A stretch of 33,805 nt of DNA. Source: Candidatus Polarisedimenticola svalbardensis. GTDB lineage: Bacteria; Acidobacteriota; Polarisedimenticolia; Polarisedimenticolales; Polarisedimenticolaceae. Of the stretch, positions 17,901 through 24,094 are shown one piece after another. Every line of letters begins with the position of its first letter. Position 1 is the first letter of the stretch. The notes under the pieces are model-generated. The model saw only the letters and a program-made list of their open reading frames with translations. It did no database searches and was not told the DNA's origin. The position numbers were made by a program, and so were the translations under genes. Location of the stretch: assembly GCA_014764515.1 (NCBI GenBank), contig JACXWD010000012.1, positions 41,883 through 75,687 of the forward strand, given 5' to 3'.

Positions 17901-18262
17901 CGCTGTGTCTTCCGGTCGATCTCGTCCTGGCAGGTCAGGCAATACGGCGACTCGGGGCGTGCTGAGAGACGGGCGTATCCGATCGGGTCTTCACAGCGCC
18001 GGCACAACCCGTAGTCGCCGCGGCGCGCCAGCCCCAGTGCCTGCTCCACCTGACGCAGGCGCAGGTCGGTCTGCTGCCTGTTGGCGGTGGACATGCTCTG
18101 TTGCTGCATGGCGTCCATACGGGTCAACCGTCCGATCGGCTCGTCCAGGGAAATCGGCCGGGTGCTCTCCAGGGTGCTGGCGAGCAACGCCGTCAATTCA
18201 TCCCGCAGAACGGTTAATCGGGCCTGGAGTTCGGCGGCCTGTTTCTCTGTGAGATCTTCCAT
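17897..18262 (-). CDS. TraR/DksA-type zinc-finger transcription factor
   Basis: A 121-residue protein with an N-terminal coiled coil (residues about 1-75, rich in Glu, Leu and Gln, with GRLTRMDAMQQQSM at the tip region) and a C-terminal four-Cys zinc finger: CRRC then CLTC, 18 residues apart, with PIGYARLSARPESPY between. DksA-type proteins bind in the RNA polymerase secondary channel and tune promoters, often with ppGpp. The coiled-coil tip lacks the usual DxxDxA of true DksA, so this is better called TraR/DksA family. It begins the three-gene minus-strand unit and its stop overlaps the next start (GTGA). The ATG at 18262 has no clear ribosome-binding site. Confidence 0.88.
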   Translation of the reverse strand: MEDLTEKQAAELQARLTVLRDELTALLASTLESTRPISLDEPIGRLTRMDAMQQQSMSTANRQQTDLRLRQVEQALGLARRGDYGLCRRCEDPIGYARLSARPESPYCLTCQDEIDRKTQR

Positions 18263-18426
18263 CCGGCCATGATAGTCGGTCCTCCTCTTTTTCGGTTCGG
18301 CCCGCCACCAGCCCGATCATCCTCCGTCTTTGGATGGCGTCGAATCTGATGTTCAAGACGACATCCCAGACCATCGTGCTTGACGACGACTGATTTATAG
18401 AGGCTCCTTCCTTTAATGAGAAGCCC

Positions 18427-18455
18427 TTGACAAAAACGACCGGTCGTACTATTTT
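18427..18455 (+). promoter_or_regulatory. Sigma70-like promoter of the TetR/hydrolase unit
   Basis: Consensus TTGACA at 18427-18432, a 17-base spacer, and TATTTT at 18450-18455. Transcription should start around 18462, only a few bases before the ATG at 18465, so the mRNA is almost leaderless; there is no ribosome-binding site. Confidence 0.7.
18436..18447. promoter_or_regulatory. Palindromic operator inside the TetR promoter
   Basis: ACGACCGGTCGT is a perfect 12-base palindrome lying wholly within the -35/-10 spacer. TetR-family repressors commonly bind such sites in their own promoter, so autorepression, lifted by a ligand, is the natural reading. Confidence 0.65.
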
Positions 18456-18464
18456 TAGTATGTC

Positions 18465-19052
18465 ATGAGCAAGGGGACCGACACACGCCACGCCATCCTG
18501 GACCGGGCTGTTGCCTTGAGTAGCCGGATCGGTCTTTGTGGCCTGACCCTGGGGCGCCTGGCGACTACCCTGGAAATGTCCAAAAGCGGGCTGTTCGCAC
18601 ATTTCGCCTCCAAAGAGAATCTGCAACTGAGCGTTCTCGAACGTGCGACGGAGAGCTTCCTCGGTACCGTGGTCCGGCCGGCGTTCAAAGCTCCCCGTGG
18701 CGAGCCCCGTATCCGTCAGCTGTTCGAGAACTGGCTGCGCTGGGCAGAAGCGATGAATATCCCCGGAGGCTGTCCCTGGGTACAGTACGCCGCAGAAATG
18801 GATGACCAGCCCGGGCCGGTAAGAGATCTTCTGGTTGAGCAACAGAAAGGGTGGATGGGGATCCTGGCCGAATGCGTCCGGCGGGCGGTGGCCGAAGGTG
18901 ATTTCCGCAAGAACCTGGACTGTGATCAGTTTGCTTACGAGCTCCAGTCCCTGATGTTGGGCTGGCACCATTCCGCACGTCTTCTCGGAGACCCGGTTGC
19001 CGAAACCAGGGCCCGGCAGGGATTCGAAACCCTCCTCAAAAACGCCCGATAG
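18465..19052 (+). CDS. TetR-family transcriptional regulator
   Basis: A 195-residue regulator. The helix-turn-helix spans about residues 25-55 (LTLGRLATTLEMSKSGLFAH, then FASKENL). The C-terminal part is the ligand-binding and dimerisation domain, with GGCPWVQYAAEMDDQPGPV and LDCDQFAYELQSLMLGWHHS, typical of the TetR group with a C-terminal domain that senses small hydrophobic ligands. The ligand is unknown. A palindrome sits in its own promoter, and an alpha/beta hydrolase begins 14 bases after its stop, so it probably represses both genes. The start is nearly leaderless. Confidence 0.93.
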   Translation: MSKGTDTRHAILDRAVALSSRIGLCGLTLGRLATTLEMSKSGLFAHFASKENLQLSVLERATESFLGTVVRPAFKAPRGEPRIRQLFENWLRWAEAMNIPGGCPWVQYAAEMDDQPGPVRDLLVEQQKGWMGILAECVRRAVAEGDFRKNLDCDQFAYELQSLMLGWHHSARLLGDPVAETRARQGFETLLKNAR

Positions 19053-19066
19053 CTACGGAGAGCGTC

Positions 19067-19942
19067 ATGGCTGAAATACAAGTGTCATCACCAACTATTA
19101 GCACGAACGGTCGGTCTTTTCACACTCCCGTGAATGCGATCCGATGCTGCTTCGCATGCCTGCAGGCCATGGCCCCGAAAAGCGCCCGGCGGCTTGCCGG
19201 TTACCTGTTCGCCAAACCGAAGCGGGCCACGATCCAGGCTGACGCGAGGGCAACCATGGCGGCCGGCCACCGATTCGATCTGGAGGTTGACGATCACACG
19301 CTGGCGGCGTGGTCCTGGGGAGACGGCCCCACCATCCTGCTGCACCACGGTTGGGGCGGCCGGGCGAGCCAGATGTATCGGTTCGTGAAACCGCTGGTGG
19401 ATGCCGGGTTCAGCGTCGTGGCCTACGACGCACCGGCTCATGGCGATTCGCCGGGCAAGGTAACATCCCTGCCTGAGATCGCCCGCGTCTTGCAACAGGC
19501 GGCGTTCCGTCTTCATGGCATTTACGGCGTCGTCAGTCACAGCTTCGGCAGCGCCGCCACCCTGTTCGCCATCCGTCACGGGTTGCAGATCGATCGCGCA
19601 GTCCTGCTGGCGCCGCCGGCGGACATGAACTTCTTCCTGGACCAGTTCACAGAATGCCTGGGATTGAGCCCACAGACCCGCCGCGGCATGGAACAGAGTT
19701 GGGTAGAGAAGTACCGCTTCTCCTGGGACGATATGGGTGTCAGGGGATGGGCCCAGGGCAACAGGCCATCGCTTCTGGTGTTCCATGACCGTGCAGACGC
19801 CATGGTGCCCTGGGAGCACGGCAACGATGTGGTTGATGAGTGGGGCAACGCACGGCTGGTCACTACCACCGGACTCAGTCACCGCAGGATCCGAGAGGAT
19901 TCAGGTGTGACTCGGGAAGCCGTGGCTTTCTTGAACTCTTGA
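19067..19942 (+). CDS. Alpha/beta hydrolase
   Basis: A 291-residue alpha/beta-fold hydrolase, expected to be cytoplasmic. The oxyanion motif HHGWGG is at residues 93-98. The nucleophile elbow is SHSFG, with Ser159 and an unusual Ser in place of the first Gly of GxSxG. The acid is probably Asp244 (HDRADAMVPW) and the base His272 (TGLSHRRI). The lid region lies at about residues 185-225. The N-terminal 60 residues form an extra helical, Cys-containing segment (IRCCFACLQAMAPKSARRLA). A GGAGAG ribosome-binding site precedes the ATG. It shares an operon with the TetR regulator, so its substrate or product may be the inducer; the substrate cannot be read from the sequence. Confidence 0.9.
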   Translation: MAEIQVSSPTISTNGRSFHTPVNAIRCCFACLQAMAPKSARRLAGYLFAKPKRATIQADARATMAAGHRFDLEVDDHTLAAWSWGDGPTILLHHGWGGRASQMYRFVKPLVDAGFSVVAYDAPAHGDSPGKVTSLPEIARVLQQAAFRLHGIYGVVSHSFGSAATLFAIRHGLQIDRAVLLAPPADMNFFLDQFTECLGLSPQTRRGMEQSWVEKYRFSWDDMGVRGWAQGNRPSLLVFHDRADAMVPWEHGNDVVDEWGNARLVTTTGLSHRRIREDSGVTREAVAFLNS

Positions 19943-19965
19943 GCCGGGTATTCCCTTCCCGTTCC

Positions 19966-20005
19966 GGATCGGTTTGATTCGGGGGAACCGGTCCAATGAC
20001 GGACC
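19966..20005 (+). promoter_or_regulatory. Two mutually exclusive hairpins in the knottin-gene leader
   Basis: GGATCGGTT (19966-19974) can pair with AACCGGTCC (19986-19994) with one G-U pair. The segment GGTCC (19990-19994) can instead pair perfectly with GGACC (20001-20005). The second stem ends four bases before the GGGAGG ribosome-binding site of the gene at 20022. The arrangement could be a terminator or attenuator, or chance. Confidence 0.35.
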
Positions 20006-20021
20006 ATGGGAGGGACACAAC

Positions 20022-20387
20022 ATGAAAAGAATTCTGTTCCTGTTGGTTTTGCTGCTGGCCTGCGGAGTAACCTTCGCCGCCGATGAGGCCGAGCCGAACC
20101 TCGGCGTCTGCCCGGCAGACGGATCGCCACTGGAAGTCAAAGGCAAACCGGGGCCACCTGCTCCGGCCTGCTGTGATCCGGCGCTGGAGCCTGGCGCCAA
20201 CGGCAACCCGCTGTGCTTCGAAGGCCACACCTGCTGCGAAGACGGCCGGTGGAGTTGCAATAACCCGGACGGCAGCCCGAGTTGCGTCGCCGGTACGGTT
20301 TGTGAGGACTGCGTCAGCAACGGCGACAGCTGTTCCAGCAACGCCGACTGCTGCAGCGGCAAGTGCAAAGGCTCACGCTGCCGATAA
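20022..20387 (+). CDS. Small secreted Cys-rich protein with a knottin-like C-terminus
   Basis: A 121-residue exported protein. The ATG at 20022 (MKRILFLL) follows GGGAGG by eight bases. The signal could be processed after TFAA (signal peptidase I) or be a lipoprotein signal, since LLAC at residues 11-14 resembles a lipobox. The mature part has 15 Cys. The middle (Cys65 to Cys94, with GHTCCEDGRWSC) resembles granulin-like CC-DG motifs. The C-terminus has C97-x6-C104-x5-C110-C111-x3-C115-x4-C120, which fits the inhibitor-cystine-knot consensus and is close to the spacing of omega-conotoxins. Knottins are very stable disulfide mini-proteins, best known as toxins, inhibitors and antimicrobials in eukaryotes. 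Target and role here are unknown. It is a monocistronic-looking gene with a strong hairpin after it. Confidence 0.85.
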   Translation: MKRILFLLVLLLACGVTFAADEAEPNLGVCPADGSPLEVKGKPGPPAPACCDPALEPGANGNPLCFEGHTCCEDGRWSCNNPDGSPSCVAGTVCEDCVSNGDSCSSNADCCSGKCKGSRCR

Positions 20388-20407
20388 CGGATCTGTTGAA
20401 TCAAGGG

Positions 20408-20434
20408 CGACGGCGGCTGCAACAGCCGCAGTCG
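20408..20434. terminator. Hairpin between convergent genes
   Basis: CGAC-G-GCGGCTG, loop CAA, CAGCCGC-A-GTCG: eleven base pairs with one internal mismatch. It lies between the ends of the knottin gene (plus) and the YegP-type gene (minus), so it could stop transcription from both sides. No T-tract follows on the plus strand, so Rho-independent function is uncertain. Confidence 0.5.
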
Positions 20435-20448
20435 TCCTGTTCAAGCTC

Positions 20449-20781
20449 TCAGGTCAGGTCGTCGACCTTGCTTCCCGGGGCGCATCGTTTCACGGACGCG
20501 ATCCCGCCGGTGCATCCCGAAGGGCCCTTGTAGGTCTGGGAGCGGCCGACCGGCTCACCGTTGGACGCCTTCAGCACGAATTTCGTGCCGCCGTTCTTGG
20601 TTTTGCCGCGTTCGAAGTTCTTGATCGCCTTGGCGTGCTTTTTGACGGATTTGATCCCGTTTGCGGCCGACGCCTTGGACTTGTAGCGTTCACTGGTCAG
20701 GACGATCCGTCCGTTGCTGGCGACCAGGTTGAACATGAACTGCCCGCCGGCGGCCTTCTTCAATACGAATTTGCTAGCCAT
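20449..20781 (-). CDS. YegP family protein (two DUF1508 repeats)
   Basis: A 110-residue protein. The ATG at 20781 (MASKFVLKK) is set by a near-perfect AAGGAGG five bases upstream; an open frame further upstream is not credible. Two DUF1508 units are visible: KFVLKKAAGGQFMFNLVASN with ILTSERYKSKASAANGIKSV-type continuation, and TKFVLKASNGEPVGRSQTY with a matching GGIASVKRCAPG. The family adopts a small alpha/beta fold and has no established biochemical function. It is basic (many Lys) and presumably cytoplasmic. It is transcribed divergently from the DarP gene and convergently with the knottin gene. Confidence 0.92.
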   Translation of the reverse strand: MASKFVLKKAAGGQFMFNLVASNGRIVLTSERYKSKASAANGIKSVKKHAKAIKNFERGKTKNGGTKFVLKASNGEPVGRSQTYKGPSGCTGGIASVKRCAPGSKVDDLT

Positions 20782-20844
20782 GGTACCTCCTTGTCGTTTC
20801 GCTGAAAGCGTACCATAGCGATACGGGAGGAGTACACTACCCCG

Positions 20845-21345
20845 GTGAGTAAAAAACCGCTGCAGGAAGACAAGAGCCGGTCGCAAATGAAACGCGAGTA
20901 CGGTGAATTGAAGGACCTGGCAAAGCAGCTTGCAGCTCTGTCCAGGGGACAGCTTCGAGCCGTTCCGATGTCCGACGATACGCGCGACGCGTTGCTGGCA
21001 ACCCACGCCATGCCCCGCAACGCACTCCACCGCCAGTACCGCTACCTTGCATCCCTCCTCGTGGAAGAGGACATAGAGACCATCCGAGCAGGGTTGGCCG
21101 GAGAGCTCCGGCCTCACTCCGAAGAGGTCGACGCATTCCACGAGATGGAGCAGTGGCGCGACAGGCTGCTCTCCGACGGTCCCGGCGCACTGGACGAATT
21201 CGTTCAGCGATATCCGGGATGCGACCTGGAGCAGTTACGGCTGCTGATCAAAAGCGCCGGGAAGGAGCGGGATCTGAACAAGCCGCCCAGGTCGGCGCGG
21301 CAGTTGTTCCGATATCTGAGACAGCTGTCCGAGACTGAGGACTGA
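20845..21345 (+). CDS. darP: Ribosome-associated maturation factor DarP (YjgA, DUF615)
   Basis: A 166-residue protein clearly of the YjgA/DarP family: SRSQMKREYGELKDLAKQLA at the N-terminus, then LHRQYRYLASLLVEEDIETI, FHEMEQWRDRLLSDGPGAL, and the hallmark C-terminus KSAGKERDLNKPPRSARQLF with YLRQL. In E. coli the protein binds late 50S precursors near the peptidyl-transferase centre and aids 50S assembly. The GTG at 20845 is the only upstream start that keeps the conserved N-terminus; GGGAGG is 14 bases away, longer than usual. The family is best known from beta- and gammaproteobacteria, so its presence is informative about the host or about gene transfer. It converges with the RlmL-type gene, one base between stops. 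Confidence 0.92.
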   Translation: MSKKPLQEDKSRSQMKREYGELKDLAKQLAALSRGQLRAVPMSDDTRDALLATHAMPRNALHRQYRYLASLLVEEDIETIRAGLAGELRPHSEEVDAFHEMEQWRDRLLSDGPGALDEFVQRYPGCDLEQLRLLIKSAGKERDLNKPPRSARQLFRYLRQLSETED

Positions 21346-21346
21346 A

Positions 21347-22594
21347 CTATCTCGACCTCCCGCCCTGCCGCTCCCCCAGATCGAACACCAGGAACTCCGC
21401 TCGCAGACCGGCAGCGGAGGTCGGCTTGACCATGGATGGCCGGGCGTTGAATGCCGACTTGAACCCTTCGTTGGCGACGATCACTGCAGCCCGCCAGCCG
21501 TCGAAGCGCTTGAGCGTACGCCCCAGGTCGCGATACAACCCCAGCACGTCGCCCTCGGTCCCGCCCATGCGGTGCCCATAGGGCGGATTGAAGGCGAACA
21601 GGCCGCGGCCGTCCGGCGCGTCCGGCAGGATCTCCGCGACTTTTTCCGGGGTGAGTTCGGTTGCGTCCATGGAACGGACCTTGATGGTCTTCTCCAGGTC
21701 CCGCCCGGTTAGCCCGGATGCCCGCAGGTTGCCGATCATCCAGGCGATGCATTCCTCGTCGATGTCCGACGTCAGGATGAACGGGCGTGTATCCGGGTAC
21801 AGCGGAGGCGACTGGGGCGGGAACCCTTCAAAGAATGGCCATCGCAATGCCGGAAGATCGTCCGGCTTGCGGACGGCGATGCCTCGGGCCAGCAACGCCG
21901 CTTCCACAGCGATGGTGCCGCTGCCGGCTGTCGGGTCTACCAGAGGCTCCAACTGTGGCATCCATTTCGCCAGCAGCACAAGCTGGGCAGCCAGGGTCTC
22001 GCGCATAGGCGCCGGTCCCTGGGCGACACGCTGGCCGCGCATGTGCCGCGGGCCCCGGCCAAGGTCGAGGATCACCAAAGTTCGACGGTCTTCGCCGGTT
22101 CCGACGCGACGAACCAGCATTTCCCACTCCGCGTCTTTGCCCTGGACCACCGCCTGGCCACCGCGCTTCTGGATCGCCTGTTCGAAGGCGGACTTGACGG
22201 CGCCGCGGAGCTGCAGCGGCCCGGCCTCGAAGTCTTCGACCCCCTTGACCTCCACCGTGAACGTGACGGTCCTTCCTCGAGGCAGGCGATCGTCGGCAGC
22301 CAGCAGCGGAACCAGGTCGGCCACCAGCGGCTCCAGCCGGTCGGCAGGCGACGACGCCAGCTCGATACCGATACGGGATGAGCTGCGGTGGTAGCAGGCC
22401 GCCACCCAGGCGATGGCCGGGTCGAACGGGTAGCGCAACGCCATGGAGCCCTGGCGCACAGGCTTGGGGACCCGAACATGGAACGGCGAACGCTTCACCA
22501 GGCGGAGCAGTTCGGACTCCATGACCTTGTTGGCCCCCACCGATCCGGAAATCCGGAGGGCCGACTCTGTTTGCGCTGGCATAGGACCGTTCAT
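21347..22594 (-). CDS. THUMP-domain rRNA guanine-N2-methyltransferase, RlmL type
   Basis: About 415 residues. An ATG at 22600 is also possible, but GAGGGA is correctly spaced for the ATG at 22594 (MNGPMPAQ). Residues about 60-165 correspond to a THUMP RNA-binding region. The catalytic domain has DPTAGSGTIAVEAALLARGI (motif I), SDIDEECIAWMIGNLRASGL, and FNPPYGHRMGG (the NPPY motif of N-methyltransferases). E. coli RlmL makes m2G2445 in 23S rRNA and is fused to RlmK; this protein has only the RlmL half. Together with the RlmC/D-type enzyme and DarP it gives this region three ribosome-maturation genes, though not in one operon. No motif decides the exact target base. Confidence 0.88.
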   Translation of the reverse strand: MNGPMPAQTESALRISGSVGANKVMESELLRLVKRSPFHVRVPKPVRQGSMALRYPFDPAIAWVAACYHRSSSRIGIELASSPADRLEPLVADLVPLLAADDRLPRGRTVTFTVEVKGVEDFEAGPLQLRGAVKSAFEQAIQKRGGQAVVQGKDAEWEMLVRRVGTGEDRRTLVILDLGRGPRHMRGQRVAQGPAPMRETLAAQLVLLAKWMPQLEPLVDPTAGSGTIAVEAALLARGIAVRKPDDLPALRWPFFEGFPPQSPPLYPDTRPFILTSDIDEECIAWMIGNLRASGLTGRDLEKTIKVRSMDATELTPEKVAEILPDAPDGRGLFAFNPPYGHRMGGTEGDVLGLYRDLGRTLKRFDGWRAAVIVANEGFKSAFNARPSMVKPTSAAGLRAEFLVFDLGERQGGRSR

Positions 22595-22719
22595 CTGCAT
22601 TCCCTCGACAACTTCCTGAATTCACAAGCATACTCCAGCCGTGGTTTCGATTCCTTCCCTTCAACCCGGGTCTGATGTAATCTGAGACCAGAGACGACTT
22701 CGGGAAATGGGAGGAATTC

Positions 22720-23517
22720 ATGAAACGACTGATCATTGCGTGCGCCGTATTCTGCCTGCTCGGTTCCCCAACCTGGGCCGGTGTGGTCATGGAAATGGAA
22801 GTCCGGAACGCCGATGCGGCAGGCAAGACCGGCGCCGAGACGTTCTACGCCGAGGGCGAGATGACCCGAACCGACTTCCTGTCGGCCAACGGCAAGGACA
22901 GCAGTTTGATCTTCCGGGACCAGACCATGTATTTCGTGGATCATGCCGGGAAGGTCTGCCAGAAAATAGACAAGGCCGGTGTGGACCAGTTGAGCAGCCA
23001 GATGAACGCCATGATGAAGCAGATGGCGAGCATGCCGCCTGAGCAGCGCCAAATGATGGAAAAGATGATGAAGGGCAGAATGCCCGGTATGGGGAAGCCG
23101 CCGGTCCGGCGTGTTGAAGAGGGCGGGATGGATCAGGCTGGAGAGTACCCGTGCCGTCTGTTCACCCTGTTCTCCGACGATCAGAAGGTGCAGGAGTTCT
23201 GCATGGCCGATACCGGCGTGGAAGCCGACCTCCATGAAGCGATGGAAGCGATACACGCACTTTCCCGATTCGCCGAGAGCCTGATGAAGGTCGCCGAAAA
23301 TTCACCGTTCGGCAAGATGTTCCAAATTCCGTTCAAGGACGTCCACGAAATGGACGGGTACCCGGTCCGGACCCGGATGTTCGACGGTCACGGCAAGGTC
23401 GCCCAGGAACGGACGCTGACGACGATCACCCGCCGGGATATCGAGAAAGACCGTTTCGAGATCCCCAAGGGGTACAAGGTCAAGAGTCTGGAAAGCATGA
23501 TGCAGGGGAGGCGCTGA
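22720..23517 (+). CDS. Exported Met-rich DUF4412-like protein
   Basis: A 265-residue secreted protein. The ATG at 22720 follows GGGAGG by five bases, and the signal peptide MKRLIIACAVFCLLGSPTWA is cleaved before GVVMEM. The start of the mature part (GVVMEMEVRNADAAGKTGAE, then AEGEMTRTDFLS) is typical of DUF4412 proteins, beta-rich periplasmic proteins of unknown function. Residues 95-124 form a striking Met-rich, helical insert with eleven Met in thirty residues (M95, M98, M99, M102, M105, M112, M113, M116, M117, M121, M124), which could bind Cu(I) or be a flexible hydrophobic hinge. The next gene starts six bases after the stop, so the two are co-transcribed. Confidence 0.8.
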   Translation: MKRLIIACAVFCLLGSPTWAGVVMEMEVRNADAAGKTGAETFYAEGEMTRTDFLSANGKDSSLIFRDQTMYFVDHAGKVCQKIDKAGVDQLSSQMNAMMKQMASMPPEQRQMMEKMMKGRMPGMGKPPVRRVEEGGMDQAGEYPCRLFTLFSDDQKVQEFCMADTGVEADLHEAMEAIHALSRFAESLMKVAENSPFGKMFQIPFKDVHEMDGYPVRTRMFDGHGKVAQERTLTTITRRDIEKDRFEIPKGYKVKSLESMMQGRR

Positions 23518-23522
23518 CCTAC

Positions 23523-24038
23523 ATGAAGGCTGTTCATCCATTCCAGCGCCTAATCGCGATCATGCTGTGCATCTTCCCGGTCCTTTTCTTCGCACATTGC
23601 GATTCCGGAGTACCGGGCACGGCCGGCGACCCGGCGTTCCCACTGTCCATCAAAGGGTCGACGGTGGTCATCGCGCCGGACATCGGTAAATCGGACTTGG
23701 CAACTAAGCTCAAAACTGCAACCGGCGAGGAACCCTCTCTGGTAACAACGGAGCGGATCCAGTTCGATTTCATCGCCACGCCCGATGCCGGGCCGCTGAC
23801 GATCATTGTCGACTGGAACGCGGACGGAGAGATCTCGGAGGTCGTGGTGGAGGCATACCTTGAGGAACAGAACCCGGTTGCCCGGGACCTGAAGATGTGG
23901 CTTGTTCTCAACCACGGTCAACCTGAAATGGTTGATGGTTCTCTGCTCTGGAAGCACGGCGGCTGGGAGTTCAGGTTCACTGAAGGAGGCGACGGCGAAG
24001 ATTCGGTGTATGGATTCCAGATCTTTCGAACTGGATAA
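23523..24038 (+). CDS. Small exported protein of unknown function
   Basis: A 171-residue protein five bases downstream of the DUF4412-like gene, so in the same operon. The N-terminus is an export signal (LIAIMLCIFPVLFF); the sequence FAHCDSG could be a degenerate lipobox, though His before the Cys is unusual. The mature part is beta-rich and acidic: STVVIAPDIG, RIQFDFIATPDAGPLTIIVD, WNADGEISEVVVEAY, LLWKHGGWEFRF. It has no motif I recognise. The operon context suggests an envelope role shared with the upstream Met-rich protein. Confidence 0.75.
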   Translation: MKAVHPFQRLIAIMLCIFPVLFFAHCDSGVPGTAGDPAFPLSIKGSTVVIAPDIGKSDLATKLKTATGEEPSLVTTERIQFDFIATPDAGPLTIIVDWNADGEISEVVVEAYLEEQNPVARDLKMWLVLNHGQPEMVDGSLLWKHGGWEFRFTEGGDGEDSVYGFQIFRTG

Positions 24039-24094
24039 AATACCCGCTCGCCCCTGGATTGACTTCAAGGCGCAGGAAAGACGACAATCCCGGC

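Noticed and set aside
18198-18971. 257-codon minus-strand frame
   Set aside because: Antisense to the TetR gene and overlapping the DksA-type gene start; no domain seen.
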